NCBI GenBank assembly: GCA_024364735.1
Contig: JAGFNQ010004034.1
Coordinates: 62,001 to 126,000 of the forward strand
Direction: 5' to 3'
Length of the DNA: 64,000 bases
Source of the DNA: Boesenbergia rotunda
Taxonomy: Eukaryota > Streptophyta > Magnoliopsida > Zingiberales > Zingiberaceae
The translations under genes and the position numbers were made by a program. The notes under the pieces are model-generated. The model was not told where the DNA came from. It saw only the letters and a list, made by a program, of their open reading frames with translations, and did not search any database. Below, in pieces: positions 56,650 to 64,000 of the stretch; the stretch's first letter is position 1, and every line of letters begins with the position of its first letter.

Positions 56650-56942
56650 GCAAGTGATATCCGCCGATTGTTGCCACCTCCGCGCTTGGCTCCGATCACT
56701 CCGAGAACAATTTTAGATTTTTTTTTTTGGTTAACCTCTGGAATCGAGAAAAACTAAGGCAACCCAAGGTATTTCGATTTCGGATTGGATGCCCTGATTG
56801 ATTGATGAAATTTGTTGGCGTTTCGAAATCAAGAAAAATTTGAGAATCGAGAAAATCTCAAACCAAACACGGTCATCGTGGATAACCTTAGCCGAATAAC
56901 TAAGATTATTCGTGATAACCCTGAACCAAACGTGCCCTAATA
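56650..56942. mobile_element. Second copy (3' part) of the Harbinger-like MITE family
   Basis: Shares gaatcgagaaaaactaagg..., gatttcggattg.atgcc, ataaccttagccgaataac and the terminal aaccaaacgtgccc with the right half of 22937-23741. The right end, inverted, is GGGCACGTTTGGTT, followed by TAA as possible TSD. The left end is not clear. Confidence 0.55.
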
Positions 56943-57021
56943 ACGTTACGTTGTAGTAGCTACAATTCAAAATTAGTATAATATGGACACTTTGCCCACA
57001 AAGATATAGCTTAGTGGTAAG

Positions 57022-57313
57022 CAGGGATGGAAACAAGCCAGGCCAGGTCAGACTTTTGCCTTAACAGGTCAGGTTGGTATAGTAACAAAATGACCTGAGT
57101 CTGGCCTGTGGCCTGTTATAGACTTTGCTCTTGGCCTAAGCTTGGTCTATTTAATAGCCTGGCCTGGTCTGCGGCCTATTTACAAAGCATGTAAGTTAAA
57201 ACATTTTATACAGGTCAAAACATTAAACAGACCGAAAACCAACCTTAGCAGGTCTTGCATCATACAGACCTCAAAACAAGCATTGCATCATACAGGTCTC
57301 AAAATAAGTCAGG

Positions 57314-57368
<55 letters not shown>

Positions 57369-57552
57369 TAACAGGCTCAAGCTAGCCTGTCAGGCTTGCT
57401 AGTCTTTATATTGAGCCTGGGTCTGGCCTGATAAGAAAAATATACTTTGAAACATGCATGAATATTATCCTATTTCTAAACAGGCCAGGCTAGACTAAAT
57501 ACAGGCCAGGTCACAGACCCCTGACAGGCTGCCTGACCTATTTCCATCCCTA
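57022..57552. mobile_element. hAT-type MITE (531 bp) containing an (AT)n microsatellite
   Basis: Ends CAGGGATGGAAA and TTTCCATCCCTA. Flanks gtggtaag (57014-57021) and gtggtatg (57553-57560) match at 7 of 8 bases, fitting a hAT 8-bp TSD. The interior is full of caggcc/ggcctg motifs in both orientations and an (AT)n run at 57316-57366. No transposase. Confidence 0.75.
57316..57366. repeat. (AT)n microsatellite inside the hAT MITE
   Basis: About 50 bp of uninterrupted TA dinucleotides. Confidence 0.92.
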
Positions 57553-57769
57553 GTGGTATGTGTTTAGGATAAGATTGTAGTGGTCGGGGGATCAAAACTC
57601 GACAGAGTATTTCACCCCCTCTATAGGCCTCCACCCAAGTACTTGTCACTTAAGCTTTTTCACTTTATCTCTCTCCCAATAATAGTGGATAGCCGGGGGC
57701 CGTTAATGTGGAAGTTCCATATTTTTTTTATAATATAGACACTTTATTTTTTTTATCGACATTATATTG

Positions 57770-58035
57770 TAACAAATATGAATTCTTTATGCTAACATAA
57801 ACAATTTATTTTAATCAACATTATATCGTAGCAACTACTCGATCATAATTGTTATAACTACACAATTGTAGCAATTACGGGATAGTAGTTGTTACATAAT
57901 TGTGATAGTCATGTATTTGTTATACAATTGTAGCAGCCGTAAGATTATAATTATTATACATTGGTAGCATTTATAATATCATAGTTGCTATAATTGTATA
58001 ATGGCGGTTATGATCTTGTAGTTATTATAATAATA
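57770..58035. repeat. Degenerate tandem array of ttgtagcaa / gttgttacaa units
   Basis: Repeated motifs tgtagcaattac, tagtagttgttac and ataattgttata alternate every 25-30 bp and are partly inverted relative to each other, giving potential hairpins. No coding sequence and no terminal repeats were recognised. Confidence 0.5.
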
Positions 58036-59769
58036 TGAAAATTAAAATATTTTTGAAAATTAAAATAAATTAAGATGGGATGAAATATTATTTTGATAAT
58101 AAATGAAAAAGAGCGCCCATTTAATGATTCCAATAAACATGATATCCTTGTGATGTTTGCCCAACCTATTAGATATTTTAGCATATAATCGGTAAGACTA
58201 CAAGAGAGTGCATGATGTTGGATCAAAATTGTCAATTCCATCCATATTAAAGTAAGTTGGGCTCATTTAGTCATCTCTAGTATGAGTCAATGATTCGAAC
58301 CGATGGAACTCGGTATGACGATGTAGACTTTGTTCCATTTACACTCTCGATAGACTCTTTCGGATATCAAGGTGTGTACCCTTCTTGGTATCATAGTTAC
58401 TGACTTAATTTTGTCGGTCTTCGAGTTATCTCTTCGGATATCTAACATACCCCTTCGGATAACTTTATCCCTATGGATTACAGTATTAAGGTTGAGGTGA
58501 AGGTTAGACCTTCTTTCCTTAGGACGATATCGTCTTATCCATATACTTATGATTTATTGATAATCATCTCACAACGTACAACGACTTACGTTTCGAAAAA
58601 AAAAAGCACTCTAAATTTCAAGCTAAGTTGAACTTTCGAAGTTTTGAAACTCTTAAGAGAAGACAGAAGGAAGAGAACTCAAAAGGAAAATTCACAACTT
58701 GAGAATTAAATAAATAAAGTCAATTAAATAAAAAAATTTATATTTATATATATATATATATATATAATTGGTTAATATTCATAAATAAAAATTAGGTATT
58801 ACTGGGAATGAGATTGATGAATAAAATTTATAAATTAAATTTATTAGTATATTTTTATGATAAAATAAACAAATAACCTCTTAAAATTAAATTAACTAAT
58901 CAACTAAATAATTCTAAAAATATAAAATTTACAAACAATAAAATAAATTTGAATTGTGAGTTTCGATACAAGTTAAACATAAATTAAGCTCATAAAGAAA
59001 TTAAGATGATAAATAAATCAAATATTTGTAAATAAATTTGATATTAATTAACTTAGTACCTAATTGTTTAGGTTCATTATATACATGAGATTAATTAAAT
59101 AAATTTGAATAATATAAAATATGAGTTTGTTTATGTAAAAAATTATACGATCGATTTCACAGTCATTTATAAAGAGATTTATAGAGAGTTAAATTAAGAA
59201 ATCGAGCAAATTACAATATAAGAGAATATTATTCTCTGACTTTATCAGGAATCAAATCTTATTAATTTTTATAAATTTATTATGTATGTGGTGACCAACT
59301 CGACTATGGACATAAAATCTAAGTTCATTTTTTTTTTTTTGCAAAAGTCATATATTGGCCAAGAAATCTCACGTAAGAGCCATATCTATTTACAAAGAGA
59401 GAAATTAAAAAATTAGAATGTATTTTCCCCATCATTGTAGTATATGTTCTTATGATGAGTTTAATAAAACCTGAGTTCGTGGGGCAATAAAGCGATCCGT
59501 TTACGATTAGCGTCCCATCAATCCGTTTTAGATAGAATAAAAAAAATAAATTAAGAGATTACTAATACACATAATGAAGAGGAAGAGGACAAGTATATGA
59601 CTACATTAGATTTTAGCCTTTATCGTTGTAACAACAATGTCTCATGTGTTAAACGTAGCAGACCAATAAAATTTGAGTTCGTGGCAAAAAATGATTTACT
59701 CATCCTCAGCTTTTCATCAATTCATCTCAGGATCAATACGGAAGAGATAAATCACAGAGACTACTAATT
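58036..59769. other. AT-rich intergenic DNA, no gene seen
   Basis: No open frame with recognisable content. A short (AT)n tract lies at 58745-58766. The remainder shows no structure I can name. Confidence 0.5.
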
Positions 59770-60294
59770 CAGATACTATGACTAACACGTAGAGAGAGCG
59801 GACCACTTTATCAATTTTTGACTCTCAAATTTTTAGATAGAAATATTCATGTACTTAACAATAAAAACTGAGTTAGTGCTTTATATGATACTGCATATGT
59901 ATTTATTATAAACATACGGTGAAATAAGAACTTTGGAAGCGGAGAAGGGATCTATTCGGCAGTATATGATTTTCAGAGTTTATAAGCTCTAATTATTTCT
60001 TAATTAAACCAAAATTTATTAGAGATTATAATAAAAATTAAAGTGCACCACTTTATCAATTCGGATACTATGACTAACACGTAGAGAGAGCGGACCACTT
60101 TATCAATTTTTGACTCTCAAATTTTTAGATAGAAACATTCACGTACTTACAATAAAAACTGAGTGAAATAAGAACTTTGGAAGCGGAGAAGGGATCTATT
60201 CGGCAGTATATGATTTTCAGAGTTTATAAGCTCTAATTATTTCTTAATTAAACCAAAATTTATTAGAGATTATAATAAAAATTAAAGTGCACCA
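59770..60294. repeat. Tandem duplication ending at the tRNA-Gly pseudogene
   Basis: Copy A is about 59770-60050, copy B about 60062-60294. Both read agatactatgactaacacg...gtttataagctctaatt...attaaagtgcacca. Copy A has about 45 extra bases (tagtgctttatatgatac..., near 59874-59920). Copy A stops at gtgcacca, the sequence that in copy B begins the tRNA-like gene. Confidence 0.9.
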
Positions 60295-60358
60295 GTCGGG
60301 AATCAAACCTAGGTCTGTACCGTGACAGAGTACTATTCTACCACTAGACCACTGGTGC
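60288..60358 (-). pseudogene. tRNA-Gly(GCC)-derived pseudogene with GUC anticodon
   Basis: 71 nt. The 5' half (GCACCAGTGGTCTAGTGGTA) is identical to plant tRNA-Gly(GCC). The anticodon loop reads CTGTCAC, so the anticodon has changed from GCC to GTC. The T stem is CTAGG/CCCGA, with two mismatches, and the T loop has TTTGATT instead of TTCGATT. The acceptor stem GCACCAG/CTGGTGC is intact. All visible changes from the canonical gene are C-to-T or G-to-A transitions. Most likely a decayed tRNA gene and not a working tRNA-Asp. Confidence 0.85.
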
Positions 60359-60511
60359 TCATGTCTACTATATCCGATATTATTTTCTAAGAATTATTGC
60401 ATGTGCTTTTTGGGGATCAAATATCTCATCTTAAATGATTGCAAGAAATTGTTAATTGATAAAAAAAAAGGAAAAAATGTGTAAATTAGTGGCATTTCAC
60501 TGCAACACTAA

Positions 60512-60514
<3 letters not shown>

Positions 60515-60557
<43 letters not shown>
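60515..60557. repeat. (AT)n microsatellite
   Basis: About 42 bp of AT dinucleotides. Confidence 0.9.
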
Positions 60558-60559
<2 letters not shown>

Positions 60560-62099
60560 TAACAAAATACCTACCCTTCCAAATTTTGAAATAGTCAAAA
60601 TACTTTGCCTTTCATTTCACGTTCACCCATTATCTCACAATATATTTTTTTAAAATTAAGATCAAATATTCATTTTATGTTAATTAATTTTAAAATGACC
60701 AATCCGACTCCATAAAAATTTTTCACCGACCATCATAATAAATCAAAAAGCACTCAGAATGATTCATCAATCTACACTCAGAATGATTCACCAATCTAAT
60801 ATTTTTAAATCAATCACTCATTAAAAAAAAATTCTTCCGCTCGACTAAGTAATGATGTATAAGACCTCAATTTCAAATAAATGATGTCACTTATTTATCA
60901 CATTATTGTCCCATCAAATAGTAATAATAATAAATAAATAATAATAACTAGTGGTAAACATGAGTTACTGAGTCATATTGATAATTTTAAAACAAACGTA
61001 CAACTAGGTTAAGGTAAACAACAAATTCCTCTTTCTAAAAGAATTATAACTCAACAAGAAGTTAGATATTCTTCTTAAGAAAAAACTATAGCAACTGTAC
61101 GAGATAGGAAAGAAGTACCCAATATGCAATAGGTAATGTCGAGCAGCAACAAAGGGTGACAAATAGAAGAGCACACAACCTTCACGATCAACATCGCCTC
61201 AACAAGATGCAAAGAGGTTGGGTTTACTACGCCAAATCAAATGACAATGATCACTCCGATACCAAACTAGCTAATGTAGCACAAAATCACTTTTATATCG
61301 AATCAACACTACACGAAAAATCAAATACTAAGTTCACATAGCACGAGAATAATTTGATTCGATACAAAACTAATGAAACACTATCGGAGTTGTGGATATC
61401 GCCTCGCTAGACAACGAAGTGGTATCACCTCATTGCCACCGAATCAAAGATCGGTGAAGGATCAATTTGATACTAAGCTAGCTAATGTGGCACAAAGTCA
61501 CTCTTCTACCAACACATCCAATAGCACAAAAATGATCTGATACATTTTATATCAAAATGGCCAAAACAGGAAAAATTAAATTATAAAAGTTTTAGATTTA
61601 AGATCTCCTACAAGTTTTTAAGAAATTGTTTTACAATGATAATTGTATAGTTTTGAGATCTTAAATACTTTTGATCAGTTTTGCTAGGAGATTTAATTTT
61701 GTTCCTAGTTAATTTGTTGAGATTTATAAAAGAGTTGCAATTCGATCTTTCAATAGATCTCTATAGTTATCTGCACTATGCTAATTTCTCTTACTTTTTC
61801 ATTTGAGTTTTAGTTTGATTTTGGTGTTGCATCACTCGCCCTAACTAGAAGCAATAGCTTTGGGACAATGATAAAGTTGCTAGTGTGATTTCGTGGTTAT
61901 GAGTTTTGAGTCATGAAAATAATTTCTTGCAATGTAAAATAAAATTGCATACAATAAATTCAACTTGATCCAATCGTTTTTATATGTAGGAGTTCATGCA
62001 TTAAAATGGCCTTTTATCACCCGTCCTGAAGCTAAGCGCCAACTCTAACCAGGGAAGACAGGATAGTTGGCAGATGTTAGAACCGGAGATGGAATTGAG
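60558..62099. other. Intergenic DNA with possible copia LTR/PBS remnants
   Basis: No gene. At 61255-61290 (actccgataccaaactagc) the - strand reads TTGGTATCGGAG, one change from an initiator tRNA-Met PBS. A diverged second copy of the same neighbourhood, gatactaagctagctaatgtggcac, lies at 61470-61495. This suggests old copia LTR ends on the - strand. Confidence 0.35.
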
Positions 62100-62388
62100 C
62101 TGTGATATCAAATGGAGATTAGGATAATAGGATTTGTGTATTAATTATTCTCTTGCTCTATTCATTAATTCTATAATAGAATATACAAATCCCAATAGAG
62201 ATGAGCAAAAATTCAATAAAATCGAATTAATCGAAGTGAACCATCTGTGATACCAAATGGAGATTAGGAAAATAGGATTTGTGATTCCTTGTAATTAATT
62301 ATACTCTTACTCTATTATTTAATTCTATAATAGAATATACAAATCCCAGTAAGTGCGTGTAAAAATTCAATAAAACCGGATTAATCAA
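62100..62388. repeat. Tandem direct repeat, two units of about 140 bp
   Basis: Units 62100-62234 and 62245-62388 share tgtgatacc-aaatggagattagg..ataggatttgtg, attctataatagaatatac and aaattcaataaaa-cgaattaatc. No coding capacity. Confidence 0.88.
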
Positions 62389-63717
62389 CTGATCGAATTT
62401 AAAAATTTAGTTCAGTCAATGCGATTTTCAATTTTTTTTAAATGCAGTTCGATTTTCAATTAATTCGATTTGATTTCGATTTTAAAATTCATAATCTGGT
62501 TAAACCAAATAAAGATATTAATTTGATTATTTTTATTTTAAAATATAATTAATTAAATAAAATCTATATTTGATTAATTTATTTTTAAATTTTTGGTTAA
62601 TTCCGATCGGTTCGATTTGTTCAATTTTCGTAGGAAAATTCGGTTGGTTCAATTGGTTTGAAAAAATTTCGGTTTGCTCAATTTTCGATTTATTGAATTT
62701 CATAATAACATTGAGATAATGTCGACTCCTAGATAATAGTGATCTAAGATTCGAATTTCAGCTATGGTACATAGCAGAGGATTTTTCCTCCAATGAAAAG
62801 CCAACCAAAGAATATTGATCACCTAGATGGGTCTCCATAAATACTTCCCAATTTATCCCAGTGATCGATGAAAATTTTCAATGAAGCTAGATCGTCATCT
62901 CAAAATTAATCGATTCAAAACACTAGAAATATGATACTAACTAAAAAAAACTAATTCCCGTTGGGTGTTGTTACGCTACATTTTGTCTATATCGGACCAC
63001 ATTTGTTCAGTTTTTGCGGTCTTTTATGTACCCCAAGCTCACAGTGTCTAATACTGTAACTCTGATTAATCTAAATAATTTTCACACACTCACATAAAAA
63101 GTGAAGGGATTCAAACAGTCCAAAGATACCAATACTTCAAGATACAAATAATCAATGTAGACGTAAGACATCAGTCAATGTTGACGAAAAACATATGCTA
63201 TAATATAAATGTTCGAAACTATGAAACTGACAGTGGCTTTGAGATGAAGGAAAACAAGATTGAAAAAAATCAGCCTCTGTATTTTTAAATGTCAAGGTAA
63301 ATTACATTACAGTAGAGTAAAGAATGGGGAAAACTAGTTACAAACTATAACAACTAAAGCTTGTAATCCCTCGGCATTTTTTTATAAATAAAAAAGAAGG
63401 AAAAAGGAAAAAACAATTACAGAGTATTAAGATAGTGGCTTACCATTTTGGATAAAGGCTGGGGATTTGTGAATGGATGATTGCCACAGCTATGGAGAAT
63501 GACTGAAGAGCTGAAAGACTTGGTTGGAAGTGGACGTTGTATAGGTCTTTGTGTAAGCAGCACATCTCGAAAACCGGTTCTCCCTTGGCACCCTGGAAAT
63601 AGCACACATCAAATATCAGTACCTGTGCATGACTCATGTAGAACACGACAACCTCTAGGTGCCTTTTTTTGTCATCCCATTAATCGGAAATTTCACAAAT
63701 AGTGAATTGTTAGCACT
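62389..63717. other. Intergenic DNA; AACCGAAC-type degenerate repeat, then no recognisable features
   Basis: 62390-62700 resembles the repeat at 24060-24580 (ttcaattaattcgatttgatttcgattttaaaattca, then ggttcgatttg...). From 62700 to 63717 I recognise no gene or repeat. The short open frames near 63417-63702 overlap on both strands and have no known motif. Confidence 0.4.
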
Positions 63718-63890
63718 CAGGATGTAGCTGAGTTGATACCCAAGTGGTATACTTGCATCAATGGGCAAGGGCTCGAGTCACGGCTGCAACAAATAACCCT
63801 CCTACTTAGGGGGTCACTCAGTACCTGATTTATCTCTCTTCATTTCACCCGTGTGGCTGGCGATGAGGGGCAGTTGGCATGATCATTATG
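63718..63890 (+). mobile_element. SINE-like element with tRNA-like head
   Basis: Starts ggatgtagctgagttgatac, with an A-box-like TAGCTGAGTTGATA at 63725. A B-box-like GGCTCGAGTCAC follows at about 63770, spaced as in RNA polymerase III internal promoters. A tRNA-unrelated body follows (ctcctacttagggggtcactc...). The start resembles the plant Au SINE head. The 3' end is not defined. Confidence 0.45.
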
Positions 63891-64000
63891 ACATTTTTGC
63901 ATCAACGAATAGGGAAGAGTTACAAACTCATAGGGATGATAAAGATGGATTGAATTGTTTCATTCATGGATGAAAATATCATCCCGAGTCAGTTGGCACG

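Noticed and set aside
60288..60358. Functional tRNA-Asp(GUC)
   Set aside because: The body is tRNA-Gly(GCC) with a damaged T stem and T loop; true tRNA-Asp has a different acceptor and D arm.

Overview
The window is plant nuclear DNA. It contains intron-bearing genes with canonical GT/AG junctions, plant Ty1/copia and Ty3/gypsy retrotransposons, hAT and Harbinger-type DNA elements, and a plant-type U2 snRNA gene with an upstream sequence element and TATA box. The receptor-kinase gene is strongly GC-rich at its 5' end and AT-rich at its 3' end. That gradient is common in commelinid monocots, so a monocot is my best guess (inference; no species is claimed).

Layout. 1-2752: the last four exons of a katanin p60 (KTN1) gene, + strand; its 5' part lies outside the window. 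3416-6418: a complete seven-exon G-type lectin S-receptor-like kinase, - strand, convergent with KTN1, with a MITE directly upstream that may supply its TATA box. 6700-9300: repeat-rich intergenic DNA. 9378-11690: a decayed copia pol, - strand. 11706-21621: a decayed Tat-like gypsy element, - strand, split inside RNase H by a 6.4-kb LTR element (12106-18554; TSD TAGGA). 21630-28250: two copies of one hAT family in opposite orientation. One is complete with an exact 8-bp TSD; the other is truncated and carries a Harbinger-like MITE. 29232-29510: a small intronless DUF761-type gene. 30366-33353: an unclassified repeat holding a 921-bp solo LTR. 33354-38227: a structurally complete copia element with four coding lesions. 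38228-52280: copia and Tat gypsy fragments with an antisense ORF, split by a second gag-only LTR element (41619-49970; TSD GCCTC). 52290-54400: a long direct repeat and a GC-rich gene fragment. 54642-54838: U2 snRNA. 54839-64000: AT-rich intergenic DNA with microsatellites, a hAT MITE, duplications, a tRNA-Gly pseudogene and a SINE-like element.

Most notable: the two LTR elements (12106-18554 and 41619-49970) keep LTRs, PBS, PPT, TSDs and a gag ORF but have no recognisable protease, integrase, RT or RNase H. Large parts of their LTRs are arrays of short hairpins whose stems vary in sequence while pairing is kept and the loop stays constant. A solo LTR at 30806-31726 has the same architecture with yet another stem sequence. 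This covariation looks like selection for a folded RNA or DNA structure and is the best candidate here for undescribed biology. The elements presumably depend on enzymes supplied in trans (inference).

The host genes do not form a pathway: a microtubule-severing ATPase, a receptor kinase, a DUF761 protein and a spliceosomal RNA sit in retrotransposon-dominated DNA. All alignments and splice junctions were made by eye.
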